NCBI RefSeq assembly: GCF_001307805.1
Contig: NZ_CP013862.1
Span: 62,001-126,000, forward strand
Direction: 5' to 3'
Length of the DNA stretch: 64,000 nt
Origin: Lentibacillus amyloliquefaciens
GTDB lineage: Bacteria; Bacillota; Bacilli; Bacillales; Amphibacillaceae
Within the stretch, counting starts at the first letter, position 1; every line of letters begins with the position of its first letter. The notes under the pieces were generated by a model. That model was given only the letters and a program-made list of their open reading frames with translations, was not told the DNA's origin and searched no databases. Shown in pieces: positions 9,373-18,564 of this stretch. A program made the translations under genes and the position numbers.

Positions 9373-9648
9373 GTGATTGAGTTACAAGGAAAGACATATG
9401 AAATCATCGAAAATGAAAAAGACGGATTTCATGAAGAACGTTTAAAAGAACGCTTCTCCGATATTTTGTCCAAGTATGATTTTGTTGTCGGTGACTGGGG
9501 GTATGATCAGTTACGATTGAAAGGCTTTTACGATGATCAGAACCCCAAGGCCGATTTCGATACTAAAATAAGCACACTGGAAGATTATCTTTACGAGTAT
9601 TGCAATTTCGGCTGTGCCTATTTCATCATGAAAAAGATCGATAAATAA
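9373..9648 (+). CDS. yutD: YutD family protein (DUF1027)
   Basis: A 91-residue soluble protein of the YutD/DUF1027 family, recognised by KYDFVVGDWGYDQLRLKGFY and the C-terminal CNFGCAYFIM. Function unknown. GGGGTGAG lies 6 bases before the GTG at 9373, favouring it over the GTG at 9364. In B. subtilis yutD adjoins yutE; here that junction is split by the accessory island starting at about 10.3 kb. Confidence 0.9.
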   Translation: MIELQGKTYEIIENEKDGFHEERLKERFSDILSKYDFVVGDWGYDQLRLKGFYDDQNPKADFDTKISTLEDYLYEYCNFGCAYFIMKKIDK

Positions 9649-9684
9649 AGAGCAGCAGGCATAGGCGCCGCTGCTCTTTATTTA
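9641..9684. terminator. Bidirectional terminator between yutD and the convergent small gene
   Basis: A 16-bp perfect inverted repeat (9641-9656 and 9669-9684) overlaps the ends of both convergent genes. A-rich and T-rich flanks make it usable in both directions. Confidence 0.85.
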
Positions 9685-9953
9685 TCGTCAGGATTTTCTT
9701 CACCGGGTTCATCGTGCAGCGGGTGAGCCCCGGGGGTTTGTCTCGGTAAATCGTCATGCAGTTCCTTATCCGGATAAACAAACGCACTCTCCCGCCTCTG
9801 GCCTTCTTTCCACGGTGTGGATTTACTTCCTTCCAATTTACCATCATTTATTTCCGATCCAAACGGTCCTTCCGGGAATTCTTCAGGGACCAGGTTTTGC
9901 TGATTCCGCACATTCGAAAAATCGCTGTATTGTTTTTTTCGTTTTTTAGCCAT
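9678..9953 (-). CDS. Small conserved cytosolic protein of Bacillaceae
   Basis: About 91 residues, very hydrophilic, with MAKKRKKQ at the N-terminus and the conserved stretches VPEEFPEGPFGS, STPWKEGQR and LPRQTPGAHPLHD. I recognise it as a small Bacillaceae-specific protein of unknown function, usually annotated only as a cytosolic protein. The ATG at 9953 is preferred over that at 9962 because AAAGG is 9 bases before it. No catalytic motif or membrane segment is visible. Confidence 0.75.
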   Translation of the reverse strand: MAKKRKKQYSDFSNVRNQQNLVPEEFPEGPFGSEINDGKLEGSKSTPWKEGQRRESAFVYPDKELHDDLPRQTPGAHPLHDEPGEENPDDK

Positions 9954-10328
9954 CCACCTCATCCTTTCTTTCTTATGGTTAATTTATCCCATTATTGTCG
10001 TATTATGATGTCAATTTATCCCAAAAAATTAGTCTGAATTCAAACTAAATGGTAATTATTACTAAAAAACCGTAAAAATACCTATAGATTGTAAATTCAG
10101 ATCCATTTTTTGCTAATTTAATAGATATTAATACCTATGTTTCTCGTGGATATGAATTTTACTTCAAACATCTTAATTAAATGAACTGAAACTTATGGCC
10201 TAGTCGAAAGTGCTTGTTTTTTGTCACATGTTTGACATATCTATATTTTTTGCGATGATGATGCTAAGATATTTTTCTCAAACTCAAATCATCAAAGTAT
10301 AACTATGTAGAAAGAGGGTTCACCGCAC
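9954..10328. other. AT-rich intergenic region ahead of the Tad island
   Basis: These 375 bases contain no open frame with a ribosome site. A TTGACA-like box (TTTGACATATC near 10230) could be part of the promoter for cpaB, but no convincing -10 box at 17-base spacing is visible. The stretch marks the boundary between conserved yut genes and the accessory island. Confidence 0.5.
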
Positions 10329-11114
10329 ATGCTGGAGTCTAAACGGAGAGCAATTATATTTTTTTTACTAGCAGTTTTATTAGCAGCAGTTTCCGGATTT
10401 CTTGTTTTGCAAAAAGTCCAGGCGCTAAATAGCGACCTTGGTACGATGGTGACGGTTTATTCAGCCGAAGAAGAAATTCCGTCAAGGAAAATCATAACCC
10501 CTGATGAAGTAACGACTGAGCAAATTCCACAACAGTACCTTCGCGATGAACATATAACAGATGTTGAGGAACTGATGAATAAAGTTTCGGTTGTACCACT
10601 GTCGGGTGGAGATATTATAACTGCAAACATTTTGAAAGATGCCTCTGCAGTTACAGAAGCTAATAATCGGTTGGTCTCAGTATTAAGATCGGAACAGGTG
10701 GCTTTTGATGAGGAACTCACGGCATTGGATCGAACCGATATTATTGTTTCCCATAGTTTTGGGGATGAACCGGTAACCGAAATTTTTATGGAAGATGTGA
10801 AGGTTGCAAGGGTGGCGAGCAATGATGAAGGGGATTTTTCCGGTGTCCAGTTGGAAGTTCCATATGAAAAAGTTTCGGAATTAATACATATGCAGAATTA
10901 TGCAGACAGTCTGCGGTTAGTGAAAGCGAACGTGGCCGAAGCGGATCAATCAGGGAGTTCATCAGAACAGGAGTCAGAGAAGAGCGATGAGGCAAAAGAA
11001 GCCGCTGATGACAATGCAAATGGTTCACAATCAGGCAATGATTCTAACAACGAGGAAGAGCAATCTAATAACAACAACAATAACAACGAAAACGATAATG
11101 GAAATGATAATTAA
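10329..11114 (+). CDS. cpaB: CpaB/RcpC-type Flp pilus assembly protein (SAF domain)
   Basis: The product has 261 residues: an N-terminal membrane helix (AIIFFLLAVLLAAVSGFLVL), then an SAF-like domain (VYSAEEEIPSRKIITPDEV, VSVVPLSGGDIITANIL) typical of CpaB/RcpC/FlgA, then a very acidic, Asn/Asp/Ser-rich tail (about residues 205-261) that is low complexity. CpaB sits at the membrane/wall base of Tad pili. It is the first gene of the tad operon, with AGAAAGAGGG as ribosome site. The disordered tail is unusual in length and may reach into the wall. Confidence 0.85.
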   Translation: MLESKRRAIIFFLLAVLLAAVSGFLVLQKVQALNSDLGTMVTVYSAEEEIPSRKIITPDEVTTEQIPQQYLRDEHITDVEELMNKVSVVPLSGGDIITANILKDASAVTEANNRLVSVLRSEQVAFDEELTALDRTDIIVSHSFGDEPVTEIFMEDVKVARVASNDEGDFSGVQLEVPYEKVSELIHMQNYADSLRLVKANVAEADQSGSSSEQESEKSDEAKEAADDNANGSQSGNDSNNEEEQSNNNNNNNENDNGNDN

Positions 11115-11143
11115 ATGTTTAGATGTATTGATGGAGGAACCGT

Positions 11144-12274
11144 ATGAGTAGAGTAAACGAAATTTATGTTATCGGGGATAATGAAGAACTTGCAGCAACA
11201 TTAGAAGAGCAAATAAATGAATCTTTTCAACTCCATTTTGTTACTGTCAATGACTTAAAAAAAATAGATGCACGTTTAATTTTAATCATAAATAACGGAG
11301 AGTCCGCAACAGATGATGTGCAGACAGTGCTATCCGGGCATCCGGATTCTTCTATTATATGTGCGGGTGATGAGGAAAATTTCAGTCTTCTAAGAAGTCT
11401 TAATCAGCTGGGTATCACTGATTTTTATGTGCTCCCGGGTGAAGAACTGATTTTGATGGAACGGCTGGAAGTTATGGCAAGCGAAGTGAAGATGCGAAAA
11501 GAAAAAGAAGCCGAATCCAGTTTCAAACGTGGTGGTGGACAGATTTTCGCTTTTTATAGCGGGAGCGGTGGCACAGGAAAATCTTTGATCAGTACAACTT
11601 TCGCGCAGACCTTGAAGCTGGAATCGACGGCAAAAGTTCTGTTTATAGATTTGAACTTGCATTATGGAGGGGCTGAGACATTTCTGGGGCTTGACAGTAA
11701 TCGCTCCATAATTGATTTGTTGCCGGTTATGGAAGAACTCGGTGAACATCACATCCGAAATGTATCAGAGAAAGAGGAACACTCGGACTTAAATGTGCTT
11801 GTAAGCCCAAGAGATGCCGAATTAGCTGAGAAAGTAACTGAAGATTTCGTAGCAAAGCTTTTAAGGGCAAGTAAACGGCATTATGATTTTATTGTCATTG
11901 ATTTACCGGTATGGATGGATGAACGAACTTTGGCTGCTTTGGAGGAAGCTAACCGCGTTTATTATTTAATGAATCTCGATACAGTTGGAATTCGCGTGTT
12001 AAAAAGTGTAGAAAACTTGTTTCAGCGTTTGGGTGTCATCACCAAGGACAGACTTGAATTTGTCATTAACTTTAAAGGAAAAGATAGTGAGCTGACCAAA
12101 AAAGATTTGGAACGTTTTTCAACTTATCCTGTAGCATCGGAAATCAGGAAAGATATCAAAAACGTTCAAGCATATATTAATCAGGGTGAACCATTAAGGA
12201 AAAAACCTCAGGAAAAAAAACTGCCTGCTTTTTCCAAAGATGTACATAAATGGGTTCATTCAATGCTGAAATAG
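11144..12274 (+). CDS. cpaE: CpaE/TadZ-type pilus-localising ATPase
   Basis: The product has 376 residues. The N-terminal ~120 residues form a receiver-like domain without convincing phosphorylation residues, as in CpaE/TadZ; residues 130-376 form a MinD/ParA-type ATPase. The deviant Walker A reads SGSGGTGKS at about 139-147 with the switch DLNLHYGG at about 169, and Walker B is FIVIDLP. The signature lysine of MinD (KGGxGKT) is replaced by S-G at this site, as in many TadZ proteins. These proteins place the Tad machine in the cell. The gene is 29 bases after cpaB and 21 before cpaF. Confidence 0.88.
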   Translation: MSRVNEIYVIGDNEELAATLEEQINESFQLHFVTVNDLKKIDARLILIINNGESATDDVQTVLSGHPDSSIICAGDEENFSLLRSLNQLGITDFYVLPGEELILMERLEVMASEVKMRKEKEAESSFKRGGGQIFAFYSGSGGTGKSLISTTFAQTLKLESTAKVLFIDLNLHYGGAETFLGLDSNRSIIDLLPVMEELGEHHIRNVSEKEEHSDLNVLVSPRDAELAEKVTEDFVAKLLRASKRHYDFIVIDLPVWMDERTLAALEEANRVYYLMNLDTVGIRVLKSVENLFQRLGVITKDRLEFVINFKGKDSELTKKDLERFSTYPVASEIRKDIKNVQAYINQGEPLRKKPQEKKLPAFSKDVHKWVHSMLK

Positions 12275-12295
12275 TAATGAAATGGTGGTGGTATC

Positions 12296-13669
12296 GTGTC
12301 TCTTTTTCAAAGAAATACCAAAGGACAACCGGACGACAATGACATAGATACCGGTATTGTTTCCAATTCCGGCTATCTGGATGAACTGGTGGAGCATTAT
12401 AAATCCAGACTTCTGACTGAGGTTAACTTGGATCAGATAACAAGTTTGGGTGATTCTGATAAACGTTTGAAGATTGAACGTTTCATCAATCAGTTTATGT
12501 CAGAAGAAAAGGTTGTTATCCCAAGACAAGACAAAGAACGAATGTTGACTATGCTGATTGATGAAAGTGTTGGTTTTGGGCCGCTGGAACCATTATTGAA
12601 AGATGACTCGATTACAGAAATACTTGTGAACAATCCGAAAGAAGTATACGTTGAAAAAAACGGGCAGCTTCAAAGGGTTAATATTTCTTTCAAAGACGAA
12701 GCACATGTCAGGCATATTGTTGACCGGGTTGTTGCACCGCTCGGGCGAAGGATTGACGAAAGTTCGCCGATGGTTGATGCCAGATTGCCGGATGGAAGCC
12801 GTGTGAACGCAGTAATTGAACCAATCAGCTTAGGGGGGACATTACTGTCAATCCGAAAGTTCCGAAAAACACCATTTAAGATGGATGATTTGGATGAACT
12901 CGGAACTTTCACGAAAGAGATGTCCATGTTTATGCAAGCATTGGTACAAACGAAATTAAGCCTGCTTATCTCCGGTGGTACCGGCAGTGGTAAAACGACA
13001 CTGTTAAATGCACTTGCCAAATCGATTTCTAATGGCGAACGGGTTATCACAATTGAGGACTCAGCAGAGCTGAAATTCGACAGGCCGAATGTAGTTGGTA
13101 TGGAAGCACGTCCACCCAACGTGGAGGGAAGTGGTGAGGTAACCATCAGGAATCTAGTGAAAAACTCGCTTCGTATGCGGCCCGATCGTATTATTGTTGG
13201 GGAAGTTCGGGGATCGGAGGCGTTTGATATGCTGCAGGCAATGAACACAGGTCATGAGGGATCATTAACAACTGTCCATGCGAACACACCGTTTGACGCT
13301 ATTAATCGTGTCGAGGGAATGGTTGTCATGGCCGGAATGGATCTGCCAACACATGTCATACGCGATTATATTGCGGGGGCCCTTGACTATATCGTGCAGG
13401 TGCAGCGCTTAACAGATGGAACTCGGAAAATAACAAACATATCAGAAGTTGAAAAAATTGAAGGAAATCATATTGAGGTGAGAGACATATTCCGATTCCA
13501 GCGTACGGGTGTTGATGGCGAAGGAAATGTCCGGGGGCACTTTACTCCAACAGGTGTAATCCCAAAATGTCTGCCGCATTTAGAGGTGTTTGGCATCGAC
13601 ATTGACAAAGAATTGTTTACACCAAAGGAGGAGAGCAGCTATGGAACTAGCAGCGTCTATTCTTTATAG
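12296..13669 (+). CDS. cpaF: CpaF/TadA secretion ATPase
   Basis: The product has 457 residues; it is the hexameric type II/IV secretion ATPase that powers Tad pilus assembly. An N-terminal helical region (1-100) precedes the ATPase core with Walker A GGTGSGKTT (about 227-235), the Asp box ITIEDSAEL, Walker B IIVGEVRGSEA and the His box HEGSLTTVHANTP. The start is GTG at 12296 with a GGTGG site. It overlaps the start of tadB by 29 bases, showing coupled translation. Confidence 0.95.
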   Translation: MSLFQRNTKGQPDDNDIDTGIVSNSGYLDELVEHYKSRLLTEVNLDQITSLGDSDKRLKIERFINQFMSEEKVVIPRQDKERMLTMLIDESVGFGPLEPLLKDDSITEILVNNPKEVYVEKNGQLQRVNISFKDEAHVRHIVDRVVAPLGRRIDESSPMVDARLPDGSRVNAVIEPISLGGTLLSIRKFRKTPFKMDDLDELGTFTKEMSMFMQALVQTKLSLLISGGTGSGKTTLLNALAKSISNGERVITIEDSAELKFDRPNVVGMEARPPNVEGSGEVTIRNLVKNSLRMRPDRIIVGEVRGSEAFDMLQAMNTGHEGSLTTVHANTPFDAINRVEGMVVMAGMDLPTHVIRDYIAGALDYIVQVQRLTDGTRKITNISEVEKIEGNHIEVRDIFRFQRTGVDGEGNVRGHFTPTGVIPKCLPHLEVFGIDIDKELFTPKEESSYGTSSVYSL

Positions 13670-14570
13670 TTTAGGTGTTTTATTTTTTCTCCTATGTATC
13701 TATTTTTTCCTTGGATACAGATCACAGAAAAAAGAATGGAAACAGAAAGTAAAGGAATGGTTTCCTGAAGAAAAAAGAAAAAGTTTCATCAGTAAGTGGG
13801 GAGACAGATTTGATGAGAAGGAATCCTCGGAGAAATTAAGAAATAAATTGCACAACGCTAATCTTAAACTATTGCCATCTGAATACTTGGGAATATTAGT
13901 TGTCGGATATTTAGTATTGTTTGTCGCGTTTTATTCCATTTTTGGAATGCCGGTTGGATTGAGCATGGCTTTACCGATGTTATTGTTATTTGTAGCTAAT
14001 TATCTTTTATTCTATTTTCGGAAAAACAGCTATGAACTTAGATTTAATGATCAACTGAGTGAAATCTGCAGAATTTTGGGCAATGCGGCAAGGTCCGGTT
14101 TAACAATCAATCAAGGGATTGACATTGCTGCCCGTGAGGTTGCAGCACCTGCCGGAAATGAGTTTAAGCGAATCTCTAATGAATTGAAATTGGGAGTTAA
14201 TTTGGAGACGGCTTTTCGAGCAGTGCAAAAACGCAATACATCACGTGATTTTAACTTGTTTATTGCAACTTTACTTATTCAGAAAAAGACAGGCGGCAAT
14301 TTAGCCCTGACACTGGATACGATGGCCAATACGTTTGAAGAAAGAAAAGTGCTCAATCAGACCATTAAAACGATGACATCTGAAGAGAAATATATTTCGT
14401 TTATTGTACCTGCATTACCGGTATTTTTACTTCTTGTTATGAATAATGTGATTGATGGGTTCATCGATCCATTATGGTCCGGATTTGGGTTGGTTATTTT
14501 GGTTATTTTTCTGGCAGCCATTATACTGTCATTCTTTCTCATACGTAAAATCACAAACATAAAGGTGTAG
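13641..14570 (+). CDS. tadB: TadB, type II secretion system F-family platform protein
   Basis: A 309-residue inner-membrane platform protein with membrane helices near the N-terminus, at about 95-130 and at the C-terminus, and a T2SSF domain between (FNDQLSEICRILGNAARSGLTINQGIDIAA). AAAGGAGGAGAG precedes the ATG at 13641; upstream in-frame codons lie inside cpaF. TadB and TadC form the platform on which CpaF assembles Flp pilin. Confidence 0.9.
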   Translation: MELAASILYSLGVLFFLLCIYFFLGYRSQKKEWKQKVKEWFPEEKRKSFISKWGDRFDEKESSEKLRNKLHNANLKLLPSEYLGILVVGYLVLFVAFYSIFGMPVGLSMALPMLLLFVANYLLFYFRKNSYELRFNDQLSEICRILGNAARSGLTINQGIDIAAREVAAPAGNEFKRISNELKLGVNLETAFRAVQKRNTSRDFNLFIATLLIQKKTGGNLALTLDTMANTFEERKVLNQTIKTMTSEEKYISFIVPALPVFLLLVMNNVIDGFIDPLWSGFGLVILVIFLAAIILSFFLIRKITNIKV

Positions 14571-14572
14571 CT

Positions 14573-15508
14573 ATGGACGCATTTATTATTTTATCAATAA
14601 TCGCTTTTTGGTTTTGTATATTGCTGGGTTTGAAACATTTTTGGTCCTTCCTGAATGAAAAACGTTATGTATTGGGGCATGTGTCGGAAGTTACTTATGT
14701 TGATCCATTTGAAAAAAAAGAAAAAAAGAAAAACAGACGTGCTGAAATTTTCAGCCGTGTGACCAAGTATGCAGATGATTTTGCAGATTTGGGTCAGCGT
14801 ATCAATTTTTTTAGCGAAAATCATATGGTTGAAGAATGGATTAGAAAATCGGGAAATCCTTTAAAACTGACGGTCGCCCGATTTCAGGGGTTGAAGATAT
14901 TTTTGCTGATTATCGGATTTTTCACTGGATTTCTATCCATTATAGTCGGGCTTCCATTTTCCCAGTACATGCTTGTATTAAACCCGGTAATTGGCTATTT
15001 CATACCGATTGTGTTAATCAGAAGGGAGGTCAAAAAAAGACAGCAGTTGATTAGAAATGATCTGCCTGATTTTATGGACACTGTGAGTACCAGTCTTCAA
15101 GCCGGTGTGAGCCTTGATAATGCTTTAAGGGAGGTGATTCGATATTTCGATGGTCCCATTCGTGAAGAATTTTCGCGTTTTAATCAGGAAATCGACCTTG
15201 GCGTTCCACGTGAAAAGGCATACCGTGAACTTCTAAAACGAAACGATAACGAGGAATTTCAGTCACTGATTAAAGCGTTGATACAGGGGATGGATCTCGG
15301 AATACCGATAGCAAAGACTTTTCAAATCCAAGCAGAAGAATTGAGGGAAATACGTCAGGAGCAAGTGAAGGAATTGGCGGCAAAGGCTTCGCCAAAGGTA
15401 ACATTGGTTACAACGTTTTTAATTGCACCCGTTTCTATATTGATGATTGCCGGATTGATGATCATGAATATGCTGATGGGTGAAAACAGTATCTTTAATT
15501 TATTCTAA
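14573..15508 (+). CDS. tadC: TadC, second F-family platform protein
   Basis: A 311-residue T2SSF-domain protein with four predicted helices; the core is NDLPDFMDTVSTSLQAGVSL with the following LDNALREVI. It starts 2 bases after tadB and is the partner platform subunit. A run of lysines (KKEKKKNRR, about residues 46-56) marks a cytosolic loop. Order and spacing (cpaF-tadB-tadC-flp) are classical for tad loci. Confidence 0.9.
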   Translation: MDAFIILSIIAFWFCILLGLKHFWSFLNEKRYVLGHVSEVTYVDPFEKKEKKKNRRAEIFSRVTKYADDFADLGQRINFFSENHMVEEWIRKSGNPLKLTVARFQGLKIFLLIIGFFTGFLSIIVGLPFSQYMLVLNPVIGYFIPIVLIRREVKKRQQLIRNDLPDFMDTVSTSLQAGVSLDNALREVIRYFDGPIREEFSRFNQEIDLGVPREKAYRELLKRNDNEEFQSLIKALIQGMDLGIPIAKTFQIQAEELREIRQEQVKELAAKASPKVTLVTTFLIAPVSILMIAGLMIMNMLMGENSIFNLF

Positions 15509-15525
15509 AAATGGAGGTATGGGAA

Positions 15526-15738
15526 TTGAAATTGGTAAATGGAATTTATGTGAAGGCGATGAACAAGGTTGAAGAATTTAAACAGGATGAAAGTGGCTCA
15601 CAAACGTTGGAGTGGATTGGCATTGCTGCGGTGATTGTTATCATTGTAGGAGTAGTGTCACAGGCTTTCAGTGGGGGAGATTTTGGGGAGACGTTAGTAA
15701 CCAAGTTTAATCAATTAATTAATGATATTGGCGGATAA
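15526..15738 (+). CDS. flp: Flp-type prepilin, major pilin candidate
   Basis: A 70-residue prepilin. The leader (MKLVNGIYVKAMNKVEEFKQ...ESG) ends with Gly24, and the mature protein would begin SQTLEW with Glu at +5, the hallmark of type IVb pilins. Residue +6 is Trp instead of the usual Tyr/Phe of Flp. A single hydrophobic helix follows (IGIAAVIVIIVGVVSQAF) and then a short polar tail. TTG at 15526 is the likely start because GGAGGT lies 7 bases upstream. No TadV-type prepilin peptidase is in the window, so one must be encoded elsewhere. Confidence 0.85.
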   Translation: MKLVNGIYVKAMNKVEEFKQDESGSQTLEWIGIAAVIVIIVGVVSQAFSGGDFGETLVTKFNQLINDIGG

Positions 15739-15790
15739 TGTTTAACTATTTAGAATAATTTTAGCGCTTAAAGAAGTAAGGGGTTAAGTC

Positions 15791-17218
15791 ATGTTGAAAA
15801 AGATGCGTTGGCGCTGGATATTATCAATCATGACTGTTTTGATAATCTTTACAGGCTGCACAGATGATGATGGTAATGAAAAATCAAATGAAACTGAAAA
15901 CAGTAACGGACAAGGGAATGAAGAACAAATAGAACAAACACAGAATGAGAAGTCCGATGATTCTGAATCAGAAACTACTAAGGACGATTCACAGAAAATA
16001 TCTCTTTCAGATGTTGAGCCAATTCCAACCGATGAAGAAGGATTGGCAAGTCAGAAACCTGGCCCACTTGCAAATGTCGAAAGCTTATTCGATATGGAAG
16101 ACGAAATTAAAGAACAACTGAATAAATTAGGTCCCATGAGTGAGGATCCGGGTGATGAAGAGTATGAAAAATATCTGCGTTACATGTATTCACTTGTGAA
16201 AGAGGATTATCCGAACCCTGAAGATATGGTTAAAAAGTGGGAATTTGCATCCTTCGGAAACCCGGATTTACCAGATGCGAAGTTTCAATTTAAAGAGAAC
16301 TATAATATTGAAATTATTTTAGATTCCAGCGGCAGTATGGCAAACCTAGCCGGAAATGGAACAAGAATGGATGTTGCCAAGGAATCAATTAATAGTTTTC
16401 TTTCAGAGGTACCTGAGGAAGCGAATGTTTCCTTGAGAGTGCATGGTCACAAGGGGACAGGTGCCGATAGTGACAAAGAGATGTCATGTAACGCTATTGA
16501 ACAGGTATATGGTTTTGACTCCTATGACGAAGAAGACTTTCAGAATTCATTGAATCAATTTCAGCCTAAGGGTTGGACACCGCTTGCAGATGCCCTGAAA
16601 CAGTCACAAGATGCTTTAGGAGAATTTGATGCAAAGAATAATACAAATTTAATATATGTCGTGAGTGATGGTATCGAGACGTGTGATGGCGACCCTGTTG
16701 AAGTAGCCAAATCGCTTTCCGAGTCCAATGCCAGTCCCATCATTAATATTATTGGCTTCCAAACTGATGCTGAAGCACAGAAACAGCTGGAAGAGATGGC
16801 TGAGGTATCTGGAGGAATTTTTGCGTCCGCTAATAATGAAGAAGATTTACAGGAAGAATTTGATCGTGCTGAAGAAGTTATGGAAGCATGGAGTAAATGG
16901 AAAAATAATGCCCTGGGTGATTTGGAGGCCAAAGAAGTGAGTAGCAGCTTTGATATAATGGAGCTCCATAACAAATGGTCTTTTACAACAATGAGAATAG
17001 ATAATCGTATGCACAATGTGGCTGATATCGCTTCGAATCTTAATTTTATAACCTCTGATCAAAGTAAAGGACTTAAAAGTAGACTAGAACCGGTAATAAA
17101 CGAAATGAACAGCACAGTCGACCAGCTTGAAAAAGATCTGCAAGAACTTAGGGAAAAAGATCTGCAAGAAGCGAAACAATCAATTGAAGAAAAATACAAT
17201 AAACAAACAGAGAACTAG
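15791..17218 (+). CDS. vWA-domain lipoprotein 1 of the Tad island
   Basis: The product has 475 residues with a lipoprotein signal peptide and lipobox FTGC (Cys23), a long acidic Asn/Glu/Ser-rich linker (24-90), a conserved helical segment (YLRYMYSLVKEDYPNPEDM), and a von Willebrand A domain from about 172 to 350. A C-terminal helical region (to 475) follows. The MIDAS metal site is complete: DSSGS (178-182), Thr263 in GWTPLADAL and Asp293 in VSDG. A signature GHKGTGADSDKEMSCN and a second cysteine in DGIETCDG (Cys233 and Cys298) recur in all four paralogues and could form a disulfide. It lies directly after flp. I infer a surface-anchored adhesive or scaffold component, perhaps in place of the vWA part of TadG. 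Confidence 0.85.
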   Translation: MLKKMRWRWILSIMTVLIIFTGCTDDDGNEKSNETENSNGQGNEEQIEQTQNEKSDDSESETTKDDSQKISLSDVEPIPTDEEGLASQKPGPLANVESLFDMEDEIKEQLNKLGPMSEDPGDEEYEKYLRYMYSLVKEDYPNPEDMVKKWEFASFGNPDLPDAKFQFKENYNIEIILDSSGSMANLAGNGTRMDVAKESINSFLSEVPEEANVSLRVHGHKGTGADSDKEMSCNAIEQVYGFDSYDEEDFQNSLNQFQPKGWTPLADALKQSQDALGEFDAKNNTNLIYVVSDGIETCDGDPVEVAKSLSESNASPIINIIGFQTDAEAQKQLEEMAEVSGGIFASANNEEDLQEEFDRAEEVMEAWSKWKNNALGDLEAKEVSSSFDIMELHNKWSFTTMRIDNRMHNVADIASNLNFITSDQSKGLKSRLEPVINEMNSTVDQLEKDLQELREKDLQEAKQSIEEKYNKQTEN

Positions 17219-17243
17219 CACCCGTTGGGAAGGTTTAAAGTGG

Positions 17244-18508
17244 GTGATAAATATTGGCAATTGGTTAAATAAAAGCCTGCTATTAGCTGCTATATTATTA
17301 ATAACGTTCTTTCCCGTAATAACTCCTACAGTTTATGCCGTTAGTTCCTGGAGTGGGGACACATGGGAAGGTAATACATGGAGTGGAGACACTTGGAAAG
17401 GGAACCCCTGGGACGGATCTAGCTTTAAATGGCAAGGCGAAAGTCCTGGAGCTTCTCAGGATGGGAATTCTGGTAATCCATGGTCTCAATCCGGATTTGA
17501 TGGAGATGGAACAAATGGGAATCGATGGATGCAAGAAGGGTATGAAGGAAGTCCATATGGAGAAAATTCATGGCTACAAGATGGTTATAGTGGTTATTTA
17601 GGGAACCTGTCGCCAGGATATCTAGACGGACCACCCGGAACGAAACCGGAAGGGAGCTTTGATTCTGGAAACATAACTAATAGTGTATCCACGCCATTTT
17701 ATGATAGCCAGGGATTTAAAGCTGCAGAATATGTGGTAAGTGACGTTTTAGGCGGTCAAGCTCAGTTAGCGGAGACCGGACTGGCACACCAGCGTTATTT
17801 GGATGCAGGAATTGATCATAAGTGGGAACCCGGCTTAAGAATGAGGGGGACCTTCTTGTTAATGGCTTCAAATTAGCTGGTGTGGATAATACAGTAACAG
17901 ATACTTACGATACTGGTAGTACTCTAGCTGAAGGTTATGAAGGTTATCAGAAGTTTAAAGATGCAAGAAGTACTGTTACGGATACAGAAGAAACTTTGTC
18001 AAAAACGAAAAACTCATTGCAACAAAACTCAAAAACTTCTAAGTTGCAACAAGGATTAAATAAAGCATCAAATCTTGCTAAAGCGGCGCCCGTAGAAAAA
18101 GTATTATCTAAATTCAGTGTTCCCGGGGCTATGCTAGGTTCAGTAGCGTCAGGTACCGGCACATTGGACAGTGTCAAAAGTGCTGTCGGCGATTGGGATA
18201 GTTCTTCCGGTTCTGAAAGAACAGCTTCAGTTGCCGGTATTGGAGAAAATGCTGGTAATTTTGCAATGAATGCCGGCACAGTTGCACTCGCAGCCCCAGT
18301 GCCTGGTGCAAGAGTAGCTGGCGGTATAGCGATTGCTGGAGGAGCCGCATTATGGGGCGTTTCTAAAGGTGTTAAATTCGCAGCAAATAATTTCGATAAA
18401 ATTAAATCCGCAGCTAGTAAACTTGGTAATACAGTTAAAAAGACTGGAAGCGCGATTAAAGATGGAGCCCAAAAGGCTTGGGACTCTGTAACAGGTCTAT
18501 TCTCTTAA
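17244..18508 (+). pseudogene. Secreted Trp/Gly-repeat protein A1 (frameshifted)
   Basis: The first part (17244-17876) has a signal peptide ending TVYA, then Trp/Gly repeats (SWSGDTWEGNTWSGD, NPWDGSS, GNPWSQSGFDGDG). The second part lies in the -1 frame and runs to 18508, with GDLLVNGFKLAG, a coil region and the Gly/Ala-rich C-terminus. Alignment by eye with the intact paralogue at 20138-21598 (NLLVNGLKLG, then the end WDTVTGLFS versus WDSVTGLFS) shows one gene broken by loss of one base near 17840-17852, where a run of five G occurs. GTG at 17244 is my start choice. Function unknown; a pilus-linked adhesin, matrix protein or toxin are the options. Either a real mutation or an assembly error could explain the shift. 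Confidence 0.75.
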
Positions 18509-18535
18509 TAGAAAACGGGATTTTCCCGTTTTCTA
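18509..18535 (+). terminator. Intercistronic hairpin after A1
   Basis: A strong inverted repeat (TAGAAAACGGGA pairing with TCCCGTTTTCTA) lies just after the A1 stop, but no T-run follows. It may act as a weak terminator or mRNA stabiliser that lowers expression of downstream genes relative to A1. Confidence 0.55.
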
Positions 18536-18564
18536 TCTAAAAACCTTTCAGGAGGAGAGGCTAC

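Noticed and set aside
10457..10822. 121-codon minus-strand frame opposite cpaB
   Set aside because: No ribosome site, lies wholly within cpaB and its predicted product is Ser/Thr-rich like a typical antisense shadow.
17836..17880. Programmed -1 ribosomal frameshift joining the two halves of A1
   Set aside because: No canonical X-XXY-YYZ heptamer is present in the zero frame and no downstream pseudoknot is apparent; the paralogue A2 needs none. A deletion or read error is simpler.
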